64,000 bases of DNA from Oscillospiraceae bacterium (GCA_017508045.1 JAFVZT010000002.1:1-64000), one strand, 5' to 3'; counted from the stretch's first letter, positions 17,800 through 27,021 are shown. The notes: generated from the sequence alone by a model not told the origin. Translations and numbers: made by a program.

Positions 17800-19202
17800 G
17801 CGTCTTCCTCCTCATACACAATCTTGTTTAATGCGCTTAAGTATGCGTGAATACCGGCAGCAACGATATCGGTGGAAATTCCCTTTCCGGAATATACCTT
17901 ACCGCCGCTGCGAAGCTTAACCACCGTCTGACCCATAGCGCCCCTGCCCTCGGTAACTGCCTGAAGCTGGAAGTCGTCCAGCTCATAGTGGCAGCCTGTG
18001 ATGTTTTCAATGGCCACAAATGCGGCATCAATGGGACCGTCACCAATGGACACACCCGACAAGAGCTGACCGTTTTTCATCAGCTTGATATGGGCTGTGG
18101 AAGAAATGGTGTTGCCGGAGGTAATCACGAAGGTATCCAGCTTATAGGTGGGAGGCACCTGCAGTGCCGCGGATGCAATAATCGCATCCAGCTCCTTAGA
18201 GCTGACCTGTCCTTTCTTTTCGGCAATACGCTTAAAGGCTTCATAAACCTTCACTCTGTCGTCCTCAGACAGCTCATAGCCCAGCTGCTCGGCAACCTTG
18301 GTCACAGCGGTAATATCATCATGGACCGTCAGATAGATGCCGGTATCTGCCTGCACCGCTGCCATAGCGTTACTTTTGGTCTTCACCGCTTTACAAATCT
18401 GATATACCCGGTCCATAATCCGGCTTAACTGAGTCATCTGCACAGAGGTGCTTACGCCAAAGCTATCCCCTCTTGCGCTGAGCAGCTTTGCCAAATTGGC
18501 TATATCGGCAGTATCAATGGGATAGGACGCAGCTTTTAATTCGCTAACACCCTCTGCTACGGAGGCAATGGCGCAGGCATCTGCCATAGACAGGGCATTG
18601 CAGCAGGAAACACCCACATTCACGGTCTTCAGTTCGGGAATGGCTTCATACAGCTCTTTTATAAATTGGGCAAACTCAGCAGGCAGCATAAAACCGGCAG
18701 TGTCGCAAACGGTAACGGTGGCAGCGCCGGCTTCGATGGCAGCCTTCAGGGCGCTGGCAAGAAAAGCAGGGTCTGCTCTGGTGGCATCATCTGCCAAAAA
18801 TTCCACATCCGGGCATAAGCTCTTGCAGGCTCGGACCGTTTCTGCAATTGCCGACAGCATGGCATCCGGCTTTTTGTGGTATAGGTATTCCATCTGCACG
18901 GCGCTAACCGCGCCGCAAACCTGCAGCCGGGGCGCTTTTGCCTGCTGCAAAGCAGCCCATGTCCGGGCGGGACTTTCTGCATTTAACGCAACGGGAACTG
19001 CGATCACGCTGTTTGTTACCGCCAGAGCGATAGACTTGATTCGCAGGCTGTCAATGCGATTGTTCTGAATGCCCTCCAGCTCAATTACAGATACACCCAG
19101 CTTATCCAGCAGCTTCGCCAGCTCGATCTTTTCCTTAAAGGACAGGCTGAAGCCGTCAGCCACCTGCTTCATGGTTACATCAGACAGTTTGATCGTGTTC
19201 AT
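17796..19202 (-). CDS. Isopropylmalate synthase-like protein with degenerate active site
   Basis: 468 residues; start ATG 19202 follows AAGGAG. Overall layout matches LeuA/homocitrate synthase: HMGL-like TIM barrel (residues ~1-280), linker, and a C-terminal LeuA dimerisation/regulatory domain (ending about SGKGISTDIVAAGIHAYLSALN). Key residues differ. The usual DTTLRDGEQ is SDVTMKQVADG, and the metal-binding HxHND is VSCCNALS, so both metal histidines are missing. The DDATRADPAFL segment remains. It probably does not condense acetyl-CoA in the normal way and may be a leucine-sensing or scaffolding paralogue, or use altered chemistry. A T-box leader with likely Leu specifier lies upstream. 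Confidence 0.83.
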   Translation of the reverse strand: MNTIKLSDVTMKQVADGFSLSFKEKIELAKLLDKLGVSVIELEGIQNNRIDSLRIKSIALAVTNSVIAVPVALNAESPARTWAALQQAKAPRLQVCGAVSAVQMEYLYHKKPDAMLSAIAETVRACKSLCPDVEFLADDATRADPAFLASALKAAIEAGAATVTVCDTAGFMLPAEFAQFIKELYEAIPELKTVNVGVSCCNALSMADACAIASVAEGVSELKAASYPIDTADIANLAKLLSARGDSFGVSTSVQMTQLSRIMDRVYQICKAVKTKSNAMAAVQADTGIYLTVHDDITAVTKVAEQLGYELSEDDRVKVYEAFKRIAEKKGQVSSKELDAIIASAALQVPPTYKLDTFVITSGNTISSTAHIKLMKNGQLLSGVSIGDGPIDAAFVAIENITGCHYELDDFQLQAVTEGRGAMGQTVVKLRSGGKVYSGKGISTDIVAAGIHAYLSALNKIVYEEEDA

Positions 19203-19227
19203 TGTTTGCGACTCCTTCATGAAAAAT

Positions 19228-19495
19228 AAAAACCCCTGAGATCCAAAGACCTCAGGGACGAATTAACAAATTCGCGGTACCACCCTGCTTATTCTCCCAA
19301 AGGAGAATCCCTCATCGGACTCCAGTAAGTCCTATCTCTGTAACGGGAGAACCCGGACCTTATTACTCACCGCAGCTTTCACAAGATCGACTCAGGAATC
19401 AGATCGCCAAATTCCACCGCACCGGCTCACACCAACCGCCGGCTCTCTGGAGCTTTCAGAATAAAGCAAATTTTCCGTCAATGTCTTTAAACTTT
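19228..19495 (-). promoter_or_regulatory. T-box riboswitch, probable leucine specifier
   Basis: Read on the minus strand, the leader ends with the T-box AGGGTGGTACCGCG (within 19287-19273), followed by a terminator stem CCCTGAG/CTCAGGG with a T-tract (19257-19233). Upstream lie the stem I region and an antiterminator-competent stretch. By alignment with the second T-box here, the specifier is probably CTG (19402-19400) followed by A, meaning tRNA-Leu. Uncharged tRNA-Leu should permit transcription into the isopropylmalate-synthase-like gene and the fusion synthetase. The T-box itself is certain; the specifier is inferred. Confidence 0.92.
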
Positions 19496-19512
19496 AAAAT
19501 ATTAGTGTTTAT

Positions 19513-19541
19513 ATTTAAGCACAAGGAGTGTAAATTGTCAA
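19513..19541 (-). promoter_or_regulatory. Promoter of the leucine T-box transcript
   Basis: TTGACA (19541-19536), 18 bp, TAAATA (19517-19512) on the minus strand. Confidence 0.6.
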
Positions 19542-19625
19542 TAGCCACAAATCAAAAAAACTATTCTTGTATATTTTTAACAAACCGATGGATAATATTC
19601 CGGAAATTCTTTGACAAAAAGACAT

Positions 19626-19654
19626 TTGACTTTTCCTCATAGACATGTTAAAAT
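19626..19654 (+). promoter_or_regulatory. Promoter of the isoleucine T-box transcript
   Basis: TTGACT (19626-19631), 17 bp, TAAAAT (19649-19654). Back to back with the minus-strand promoter about 85 bp away. Confidence 0.6.
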
Positions 19655-19659
19655 GTTTG

Positions 19660-19928
19660 CAATATGAAAAAGGCTATGACGAAGACGGTCCGGCAACCCA
19701 GGATCACAGAGAGTCAGCGTTTGGTGCAAGCTGACACTATGGTGCCCAATGACCCATCACTTCCGAGCCGAAATGCCGAAGCTGCTGCCAGGTGTTTCCG
19801 TGTGCCCGCGTTAAGGGATAGCGCTTGTCAGAGCGTGAAGCGGCAGCGTTTGCTGCAATTTGAGTGGTACCGCGGGTTATATTTACTCGTCTCAAGAGCA
19901 TCGGTTCTTGGGGCGTTTTTTATTTATT
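19660..19928 (+). promoter_or_regulatory. T-box riboswitch, probable isoleucine specifier
   Basis: The T-box motif GAGTGGTACCGCGG is at 19862-19875. The terminator (GTCTCAAGAGC with TTCTTGGGGC, then TTTTTT) is at about 19889-19923. The specifier-loop region reads CCCATCACTTCC, so the likely specifier is ATC (19756-19758) followed by A, meaning tRNA-Ile. It controls the first HTH-cupin-acyl-CoA-synthetase gene and perhaps the genes behind it. Specifier identity is inferred from position only. Confidence 0.9.
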
Positions 19929-19955
19929 ATTTTTCATCAGAAAGGAGATCCTACC

Positions 19956-22232
19956 ATGGCAAAGACGAACACCTCTACACAACTTATTGACATTGCAACC
20001 CGTATCAGAGGTATGCGAGAGATTTTGGGCTACAGCATAAAAAAGATGGCTGAGCAGACGGAGGTGACGGAAGAGATTTACCGGCAGTATGAATCCGGAA
20101 CTGTTGACCTGCCTTTTACCTTCCTGCATAAATGCGCCAAGGTCTTTGGTATTGAGATCACCGTTCTGCTGGAAGGCCGCAGCGCAAAACTCAGCGGCTA
20201 CACCGTTACCCGCCGCGGCAAGGGCCTGGTTACCGCCAGCGAAGATGGCATTACCATTCAGGATCTTGCGCCTATGTTCCGCCAGAAGCTGGCCACCCCT
20301 TACTATGTTACCTACGAGTATTCCGAGGAATTGCAGGATAAACCTATCCACACAACGACCCATGACGGTCAGGAATTTGACTTGGTGCTGAAAGGCGCAA
20401 TGCGTATCAAAGTGGGTGACCACGAGGAGGTGCTGCATGAAGGTGACTCTATCTTCTATAAGTCCTCCACCCCTCATGGTATGATCGCTGTTGACGGTCA
20501 GCGCTGTGTGTTCCTCAGTATGATTATGGCCAGCGACAAGCGGGACACCGTTATGAAATTGGAGTCTGCATCTGCTGTTAAGGATCTGACCGCTGAACAG
20601 CGCCTGCTGTGCAACGAGTTTGTTTGGGGCGCTGAAGATGAAAACGGTGCTATGACCGGCATTAACTTTGCCAATACGGACCGCTATAACTTCGCATTTG
20701 ACACGGTAGATGCACTGGCCCGGAAAAATCCCGACAAGCTGGCGATGGTCCACATTGCAAATGATATGACTGAGCGCCGCTTTACGTTCAAGGATTTCAA
20801 GGACGCTTCTTCTCAGTGTGCCAACTATTTCAAGAGCCTGGGCATCAAGCGGGGCGACCGTGTGATGCTGGTTCTGAAACGCCACTATCAGTTCTGGTTT
20901 GCAATCCTTGGCTTACACAAGCTGGGCGCTATTGCGATCCCCGCAACTAATCAACTGATGGAACACGATTTTACCTACCGTTTTCAGGCCGGCGGTGTTT
21001 CCGCCATTCTCTGTACCGCCGACGGCGATACTGCCCATCAGGTAGAACTGGCGGAAAAGGTCTGTAATATAAACCTTACCAAGGTGCTGGTTGGAGGCAG
21101 CCGGGAAGGCTGGCACGATTTCAATGAAGAGTACGGTCTGTACAGCCGCCGTTATGTGCGCACAGAGGATGCGCCCTGCGGCGATGATCCTATGTTGATG
21201 CTCTTCACCTCCGGCACCACCGGCTATCCCAAGATGGCTATGCATTCCTATAAGTATGCTCTTGGCCACTATGTCACCGCCCGATACTGGCATCTGTGCG
21301 AGCGTGATGGCCTGCACTTTACCATTTCTGAGACCGGCTGGGGTAAGGCTCTGTGGGGCAAGCTCTACGGCCAGTGGCTGTGCGAGGGCGCTGTTTTCGT
21401 CTATGACTTTGACCGGTTTGACGCAGAGAAGATTCTGCCTATGTTCGCAAAATACAATATCACCACTTTCTGCGCGCCGCCTACTATGTACCGGATGCTC
21501 ATCAAGCAGGATCTAAGCCGGTTCGACCTTTCTTCTATCCATCACGCTACCACTGCCGGTGAGGCGCTGAACCCGGAGGTCTTTATCCAGTTTGAAAAGT
21601 CCACCGGTCTTCGCATCCACGAGGGCTTCGGCCAGACTGAAATGACCCTTGGTATCGCGAACCTCTACGGCACTGAAATCAAGCCCGGTGCTATGGGCAA
21701 GCCCATCCCCGGCTACGGAATCGACATTGTGGATCCCGATGGCAATCCTGTTGCTGACGGCGTCAACGGTGAGATCGTCATTCGCACCGATCCCAAGCCT
21801 ACCTGCGGTGTATTCCTGGGTTACTACCTGAACCAGGAAGCTACCGATGCTGCATGGCACGACGGTATGTATCACACCGGCGATGTGGCATGGCGAGATG
21901 AGGACGGCTACTACTGGTATGTTGGCCGCGCTGACGATGTCATCAAGTCCTCCGGCTACCGGATTGGACCTTTTGAAATTGAATCTACCATCATGGAGCT
22001 GCCTTATGTTCTGGAGTGCGGCGTCTGCGCTGCGCCCGATGAGGTCCGCGGTCAAGTGGTTAAGGCTTGTATCGTACTGGTTCCCGGAACGGAAGGCTCT
22101 GACGAACTGAAGAAAGAAATTCAGACCTACGTCAAGAACCATACTGCGCCCTATAAGTATCCCCGCATTGTGGAATTCCGCAAGGAGCTGCCCAAGACCA
22201 TCTCCGGCAAGATTCAGCGCAATAAACTGTGA
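19956..22232 (+). CDS. HTH (XRE)-cupin-acyl-CoA synthetase fusion, copy 1
   Basis: 758 residues from ATG 19956 (AAAGGAG upstream). Domains: XRE-type helix-turn-helix (~10-75, IRGMREILGYSIKKMAEQTEV), cupin (~120-195, GDSIFYKSSTPHGM), then an adenylate-forming acyl-CoA synthetase of the acetyl/medium-chain type with LFTSGTTGYPKMAMHS, GFGQTEMT, YHTGDVAWRDEDGYYW, GRADDVIKSSGYRIGP and the catalytic lysine in SGKIQRNKL. XRE-cupin proteins normally are small-molecule-responsive repressors; here the sensor is joined to an enzyme. The Ile T-box upstream and the downstream oxidoreductase/aminotransferase suggest a branched-chain acid such as 2-methylbutyrate as substrate (inference). Confidence 0.9.
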   Translation: MAKTNTSTQLIDIATRIRGMREILGYSIKKMAEQTEVTEEIYRQYESGTVDLPFTFLHKCAKVFGIEITVLLEGRSAKLSGYTVTRRGKGLVTASEDGITIQDLAPMFRQKLATPYYVTYEYSEELQDKPIHTTTHDGQEFDLVLKGAMRIKVGDHEEVLHEGDSIFYKSSTPHGMIAVDGQRCVFLSMIMASDKRDTVMKLESASAVKDLTAEQRLLCNEFVWGAEDENGAMTGINFANTDRYNFAFDTVDALARKNPDKLAMVHIANDMTERRFTFKDFKDASSQCANYFKSLGIKRGDRVMLVLKRHYQFWFAILGLHKLGAIAIPATNQLMEHDFTYRFQAGGVSAILCTADGDTAHQVELAEKVCNINLTKVLVGGSREGWHDFNEEYGLYSRRYVRTEDAPCGDDPMLMLFTSGTTGYPKMAMHSYKYALGHYVTARYWHLCERDGLHFTISETGWGKALWGKLYGQWLCEGAVFVYDFDRFDAEKILPMFAKYNITTFCAPPTMYRMLIKQDLSRFDLSSIHHATTAGEALNPEVFIQFEKSTGLRIHEGFGQTEMTLGIANLYGTEIKPGAMGKPIPGYGIDIVDPDGNPVADGVNGEIVIRTDPKPTCGVFLGYYLNQEATDAAWHDGMYHTGDVAWRDEDGYYWYVGRADDVIKSSGYRIGPFEIESTIMELPYVLECGVCAAPDEVRGQVVKACIVLVPGTEGSDELKKEIQTYVKNHTAPYKYPRIVEFRKELPKTISGKIQRNKL

Positions 22233-22281
22233 TCCCGGCGACAAAAAATCAGATTTTTCTCATAAATATGGGCATCCAATA

Positions 22282-22311
22282 TTGACAAGGTTTTATACTA
22301 TCCAGTATAAT
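22282..22311 (+). promoter_or_regulatory. Promoter with overlapping palindrome before the second fusion gene
   Basis: TTGACA (22282-22287), 18 bp, TATAAT (22306-22311). TTATACT and AGTATAA (22293-22310) form a 7-bp inverted repeat with 4-bp centre overlapping the -10, a natural operator for the HTH domain of the flanking XRE fusion proteins. Confidence 0.7.
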
Positions 22312-22348
22312 AAAATGTCCGTGTTGATTGAAATTTGAGAGGTACACT

Positions 22349-24637
22349 ATGGAACAAAATTTGACACAAATGGAAGATAAAATCCGACAGATCGCCGGTC
22401 GTATCCGGGAGTTGCGTCTGATTACCGGATTTTCTGTAGAAGAAATGGCTCAGCGTACCGGTATCAGTGTAGAAGAATACGAGCAGTGCGAAGCTGGTGA
22501 CCGGAATCTCAGCATTGCATTTTTGTACCGTTGTGTGCTGATTTTCGGCGTGGACTTCAGCGACCTTCTGGAAGGCCGCAGTCCCAAACTCCGTTCCTAT
22601 GCGCTGACCCGAAAAGGCGAAGGTCAGCGTATTGAAGAAGCCCATCATATGATCGGCTATAACCTGGCACCGGATTTCCGCAACCGTATTGCCCTGCCCC
22701 TGTATATGGAGCTGGCATACCGCCCCGGCGCAGAGTCTGAGCCAATCGAGCTGGTAACCCACGAGGGACAGGAGTGCGACCTGGTGCTCCGTGGCCATAT
22801 GAAAATCCAAATCGGCGGCCACACGGAAATTCTCCACGCCGGTGACTGTATCTACTACGACTCCTCCACCCCCCACGGCATGATTGCTGTGAACGGTGAG
22901 GACTGCGCATTTTATGCCATTGTGCTCAGCAATTCCGCTGCCCGTGAGGGTGAGCAGGCGGCAGCTAAGACCAATGAAACCCGGCGCGCCGCGGAAGATC
23001 CACAGCGCCGTATCTATCATGATTTCATCATTCCCACCGAAGACGAAAGCGGCAAGCTGACTGCCATCGCATTTAAAAATGAAGACCGGTTTAACTTCGC
23101 CTTCGATGTAATCGACAAGCTGGGTCGGCAGAAGCCGGATCGCCGCGCCATGTTACATATTTCTCAGGACGGCACCGAGCGCCTGTTCACCTTCCAGGAT
23201 ATGAAGAAGGAGTCTGCAAGGGCAGCCAACTACTTCAAATCTTTGGGAATCAAGCGTGGCGACCGGGTCATGCTGGTGCTGAAGCGACACTATCAGTTCT
23301 GGTTTGCCGTTCTGGGTCTGCACAAGCTGGGCGCTGTGGCTATTCCTGCCACCAATCAGCTGCTGGCTAAGGACTTTGCCTACCGCTTCCAGGCGGCAGA
23401 TGTGCGGGCGATCCTTTGTACCGCTGACGGTCAGGTGGCCGATGCGGTGGATGAAGCTGCCCTGCAGCACCCGGGTCTTGCCCATAAGATTTTGGTAAAC
23501 GGCAGCCGGGAAGGCTGGCACGATTTTAATGAAGAATACACCATGTTCAGCAGCCACTTTGCCCGTACGCAGGATGCTCCCTGCGGCAACGACCCCATGC
23601 TGATGTTCTTCACCTCCGGCACCTCCGGCTATCCCAAGCTGGCTGCTCACAACTACAAATACCCCTTAGGCCACTTTATCACCGCCAAGTACTGGCACGG
23701 TGTCCGTCCTGACGGTCTGCACCTGACCATTTCCGATACCGGTTGGGCAAAGTCCATGTGGGGCAAGCTCTACGGCCAGTGGCTCTGTGAAGCCGGATTG
23801 TTTGTCTACGACTTTGATCGCTTTGACGCAGAACAGATTCTACCCAAGTTCGCGCAGTACGGCATCACCACCTTCTGCGCGCCGCCGACTATGTACCGCA
23901 TGCTGGCAAAGCAGGATTTGAGCCGGTTCGACCTGTCCTCTATCGTCCATGCGTCCACAGCCGGTGAGGCGCTGAATCCGGAGGTCTACCGTCAGTTCCA
24001 GAATGCAACGGGATTGGACATTATGGAAGGCTTCGGTCAGTCCGAAAGCACACTGATCATCGGCAATCTGGTTGGCTCTGCCCACAAGCTGGGCTCCATG
24101 GGCAAGCCAGTGCCGCTGTACAATGTACAACTGTTAGACAGTGAGGGCAACCGGGTTGATCCCGGTGAAACCGGTGAGATTTGTATCGATATTTCCAAGG
24201 GTCTGCCCTGCGGCCTTGCCTATGCCTATGAAGGTAGTGACGAGGTTACCGCCGAAACCTGGCGTGACGGCTTCTATCATACCGGCGACCTGGCCTGGAT
24301 GGATGAGGACGGCTTCTACTGGTATGTGGGTCGGGCAGATGATGTAATCAAGTCCTCCGGCTACCGGATCGGACCCTTTGAAATTGAAAATGTTATTATG
24401 GAGCTGCCATATGTGCTGGAGTGCGGCGTATCCGCTGCTCCCGATGAGGTCCGCGGTCAGGTGGTCAAGGCCAGCATCGTGCTGGTGAAGGATTTTAAGG
24501 GAACGGATGAGCTTAAAAAGCAAATTCAGGACTATGTTAAGTCCCGTACCGCCCCTTACAAGTACCCCCGAATCGTGGAATTCAGGGAAAGCCTGCCGAA
24601 AACGACGAGTGGAAAGATTATAAGAAAACAGTTGTAA
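22349..24637 (+). CDS. HTH (XRE)-cupin-acyl-CoA synthetase fusion, copy 2
   Basis: 762 residues from ATG 22349 (GAGAGGT upstream). Collinear paralogue of the preceding gene: XRE helix-turn-helix (IRELRLITGFSVEEMAQRTGI), cupin (GDCIYYDSSTPHGM), then acyl-CoA synthetase with FFTSGTSGYPKLAAHN, GFGQSEST, YHTGDLAWMDEDGFYW, the same GRADDVIKSSGYRIGP, and SGKIIRKQL carrying the adenylation lysine. The catalytic domains are much more alike than the sensor domains, suggesting different ligands or DNA sites. Has its own promoter and no T-box. Likely activates a related branched-chain or aromatic acid. Confidence 0.9.
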   Translation: MEQNLTQMEDKIRQIAGRIRELRLITGFSVEEMAQRTGISVEEYEQCEAGDRNLSIAFLYRCVLIFGVDFSDLLEGRSPKLRSYALTRKGEGQRIEEAHHMIGYNLAPDFRNRIALPLYMELAYRPGAESEPIELVTHEGQECDLVLRGHMKIQIGGHTEILHAGDCIYYDSSTPHGMIAVNGEDCAFYAIVLSNSAAREGEQAAAKTNETRRAAEDPQRRIYHDFIIPTEDESGKLTAIAFKNEDRFNFAFDVIDKLGRQKPDRRAMLHISQDGTERLFTFQDMKKESARAANYFKSLGIKRGDRVMLVLKRHYQFWFAVLGLHKLGAVAIPATNQLLAKDFAYRFQAADVRAILCTADGQVADAVDEAALQHPGLAHKILVNGSREGWHDFNEEYTMFSSHFARTQDAPCGNDPMLMFFTSGTSGYPKLAAHNYKYPLGHFITAKYWHGVRPDGLHLTISDTGWAKSMWGKLYGQWLCEAGLFVYDFDRFDAEQILPKFAQYGITTFCAPPTMYRMLAKQDLSRFDLSSIVHASTAGEALNPEVYRQFQNATGLDIMEGFGQSESTLIIGNLVGSAHKLGSMGKPVPLYNVQLLDSEGNRVDPGETGEICIDISKGLPCGLAYAYEGSDEVTAETWRDGFYHTGDLAWMDEDGFYWYVGRADDVIKSSGYRIGPFEIENVIMELPYVLECGVSAAPDEVRGQVVKASIVLVKDFKGTDELKKQIQDYVKSRTAPYKYPRIVEFRESLPKTTSGKIIRKQL

Positions 24638-24745
24638 TTGAGAATTGAGAATTTAGAATTGTGGTATGCCTTCGGCAGGATTTAAATTCGTCAGCGAAGC
24701 CAACGCCTTCATTCTCAACTCTCCATTATCAATTCTCCATTCCGT
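24636..24745. repeat. MITE-like imperfect inverted repeat
   Basis: AATTGAGAATTGAGAATT at the left and CATTATCAATTCTCCATTC at the right, with CATTCTCAACTCTC inside. These AT-rich tandem-like ends are typical of small non-coding dispersed repeats. It covers the gap between the second fusion gene and the P-loop gene. Confidence 0.55.
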
Positions 24746-24772
24746 CAAAAAAATTTGGAAGGAGAAGTGAGA

Positions 24773-25450
24773 GTGCTACATAAAAGACTGACATTATTTG
24801 CCGGCCATTACGGCAGCGGCAAGACCAATATTGCCGTCAACTATGCGCTGATGTTGGCAAAAGAAGGAAAAAAGGTCTGTATCGGAGATTTGGATATTGT
24901 TAATCCCTATTTCCGTACCAAAGACAGCGCCGCCCAGCTAGAAGCGGCCGGGGTGGATTTAATCAGCCCCCAATATGCCAATTCCAATGTGGATCTGCCG
25001 GCGCTGCCTGCAGAAGCCTACCGGCTGGTGCAGGACAAAACCTGCTATGCTGTAGCGGACATCGGCGGCGATGACCGTGGCGCTTATGCCCTGGGTCGCT
25101 ATGTGCCGACCATTTTGGAGGAGCAAAATTACTGTATGGTCTTTGTGGCCAACTTCTGCCGTCCTCTGACCCGGACGCCGGAAGAGGCTCTGGAGGTCAT
25201 GAGAGAAATTGAGCTGGCCTGCGGTCTTCCCTTTACCCACATCGTCAACAACACAAACCTTGGTCCGGAGACCTCTGCCCAGACCCTTTTGGACTCCATG
25301 GAAAATGCCAAGGCACTTAGCAAGCTAAGCGGACTGCCTATTTTGTTCCACAGTGCCGAAGCACGGGTAGCGGAAGAACTGGCAGGTAAGCTGGAAACTG
25401 TATTTCCCCTGCAGCTGCAGGATAAATATTTCGACATCCCCGAAATCTAA
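24773..25450 (+). CDS. P-loop ATPase of the MinD/ParA type
   Basis: 225 residues from GTG 24773, with AAGGAG eight bases upstream. The N-terminal Walker A is GHYGSGKTNIAVNYA, with CIGDLDIVNPYFRT as the switch region and IGGDDRGAYALGR further on. SIMIBI-class ATPase; members of this group occur beside 2-oxoacid:ferredoxin oxidoreductase genes, where they could help metal-cluster assembly or complex assembly. That role is inferred from context. The stop codon TAA is part of the terminal inverted repeat of the following element. Confidence 0.8.
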   Translation: MLHKRLTLFAGHYGSGKTNIAVNYALMLAKEGKKVCIGDLDIVNPYFRTKDSAAQLEAAGVDLISPQYANSNVDLPALPAEAYRLVQDKTCYAVADIGGDDRGAYALGRYVPTILEEQNYCMVFVANFCRPLTRTPEEALEVMREIELACGLPFTHIVNNTNLGPETSAQTLLDSMENAKALSKLSGLPILFHSAEARVAEELAGKLETVFPLQLQDKYFDIPEI

Positions 25451-25727
25451 GCAGTGGGGAGTTGAACCCCGATAGGTTTTCGCAGGCGGCTTTTCGCCAA
25501 TCCTGCGGAAAATCCCTTGAAAATACCAATGGGTATTCCCTGCGTGATTTTACTTGGCTTGACGAAAAGCAGCTCTGCGAAAACTGCTGCGCACCCCACA
25601 GCAAGGATTTTTGCTTCGGATTTTTCGCAGATGACGAGAGCTTGCTGACGCAAGCCGAGGAAGATAAGGAAAAATACAAACGAAAGGACTGCTGTGGGGC
25701 TGTCGGTGTTCGGCTCCCCACTGCTTA
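25448..25727. repeat. 280-bp structured element with 14-bp perfect terminal inverted repeats
   Basis: The ends are TAAGCAGTGGGGAG and CTCCCCACTGCTTA. Inside are several local hairpins: GCTTGC-TGAC-GCAAGC, AATACC-AAT-GGGTATT, GCAGC...GCTGC, and TTTTCGCAGG...CCTGCGGAAAA enclosing GGCG...CGCC. The right end abuts the AAGGAGG site of the ferredoxin gene. A frame of 88 codons runs through it but has no ribosome site and is rejected as coding. Either a MITE or a structured leader/ncRNA within the operon. Confidence 0.65.
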
Positions 25728-25740
25728 AGGAGGCAAAATT

Positions 25741-25947
25741 ATGGCAAAAGTCACCTTTAACACAGATCTGTGTAAGGGCTGCGGCCTGTGTGTGGATGCC
25801 TGCCCCAAGAAATGCTTGGCCATCTCCACAGACACAATCAACAAAAAAGGTTATTCCCCCGCCGAAATGATCACTCCGGAAAATTGCATCGGCTGTGCGT
25901 TCTGCGCAACTATGTGTCCGGACTGTATCATCACGGTGGAAAAATAA
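25741..25947 (+). CDS. 2-oxoacid:ferredoxin oxidoreductase, delta (ferredoxin-like) subunit
   Basis: 68 residues with two 4Fe-4S motifs, CKGCGLCVDACPKKC and CIGCAFCATMCPDC. It passes electrons between the oxidoreductase core and free ferredoxin. First of four tightly spaced genes (delta, alpha, beta, gamma), the order of Kor/Vor-type enzymes. AAGGAGG lies 7 bases before the ATG. Confidence 0.93.
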   Translation: MAKVTFNTDLCKGCGLCVDACPKKCLAISTDTINKKGYSPAEMITPENCIGCAFCATMCPDCIITVEK

Positions 25948-25958
25948 GGAGGCGCGTT

Positions 25959-27020
25959 ATGGCAGAAAGAGTACTTATGAAGGGCAACGAGGCCATCGCA
26001 GAAGCTGCGATCCGTGCCGGTTGCCGCCACTATTTCGGTTATCCCATTACGCCGCAAACGGAAATTGCCGCTTATATGGCAAAAAAGATGCCTAAAATCG
26101 GCGGCGTATTCCTGCAAGCGGAAAGTGAGATTGCATCTATCAATATGGTCTACGGCGCTGCCGCAACAGGTATGCGTGTAATGACCTCCTCCTCCAGCCC
26201 CGGAATTTCCCTGAAGGCGGAGGGCTTGAGCTACATTGCCGGCTCTGATGTTCCTGCTCTGGTGGTCAACGTCCAGCGCGGCGGCCCCGGTTTGGGTGGC
26301 ATTCAACCCTCTCAATCCGATTATTTTCAAGCCACCAAGGGCGGCGGTCACGGTGATTACCGCATGATCGTTCTGGCACCTGCCTCTGTTCAGGAAATGG
26401 CAAGTCTGACCATTAAGGGCTTTAACCTGGCAGACAAGTATCTGATGACCTCTATGATTCTGGCAGACGGTACCATCGGTCAGATGATGGAGCCCATCTC
26501 CTTTGAGGACGCAGAGATTGAGGTCTATGAGAAGCCCTGGGCCTTGACCGGTACAAACTGTGAAAGAAAGCACAATGTGGTCAACTCCCTGTATTTGAAG
26601 CCCGATGAGCTGGAAATCAAGAACCTTGAGCGTTATAAGCGTTACGAGCTGGTAGAGCAGAACGAAGCTATGTGGGAAGAATATATGATGGAGGACGCTG
26701 AGTACTGCGTGGTTGCCTTCGGTATTGCATCCCGTGTGGCAAAGAACGCTGTTGCTGCCGCCCGTAAAGAAGGCATTAAGGTAGGTCTGATCCGTCCCAT
26801 CACATTATGGCCCTTCCCCGTAAAGCCTTTGGCTGCCGCAGCAGATAAGGTAAAAGCCTTTATCAGCGTGGAGCTGAATATGGGACAGATGATCGAGGAT
26901 GTTCGCCTGGCCACCCAGTGCAAGAAGCCTGTTTCCCTTTGCAGCCGCTGCGGCGGTATGATCCCCAGCCCCGACGAGGTGCTGGAGGCAATCCGCAAGG
27001 CGCAGAAAGGAGCGTTCTGA
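25959..27020 (+). CDS. vorB: 2-oxoacid:ferredoxin oxidoreductase, alpha subunit (VorB/KorA type)
   Basis: 353 residues from ATG 25959, after GGAGGCGCG; a longer frame from 25788 overlaps the ferredoxin gene and is rejected. Contains [30 protein letters not shown], typical of VorB, and the pyrimidine-binding and transketolase-C-like segments ([12 protein letters not shown]). With the beta subunit it forms the active site that interconverts 2-oxoacids and acyl-CoA with CO2 and ferredoxin. A branched-chain substrate is inferred from the linked aminotransferase and synthetases. Confidence 0.88.
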   Translation: MAERVLMKGNEAIAEAAIRAGCRHYFGYPITPQTEIAAYMAKKMPKIGGVFLQAESEIASINMVYGAAATGMRVMTSSSSPGISLKAEGLSYIAGSDVPALVVNVQRGGPGLGGIQPSQSDYFQATKGGGHGDYRMIVLAPASVQEMASLTIKGFNLADKYLMTSMILADGTIGQMMEPISFEDAEIEVYEKPWALTGTNCERKHNVVNSLYLKPDELEIKNLERYKRYELVEQNEAMWEEYMMEDAEYCVVAFGIASRVAKNAVAAARKEGIKVGLIRPITLWPFPVKPLAAAADKVKAFISVELNMGQMIEDVRLATQCKKPVSLCSRCGGMIPSPDEVLEAIRKAQKGAF

Positions 27021-27021
27021 T

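Noticed and set aside
25462..25728. 88-codon open frame between the P-loop and ferredoxin genes
   Set aside because: Lies entirely in the hairpin-rich element with 14-bp terminal repeats; no ribosome site, odd composition.
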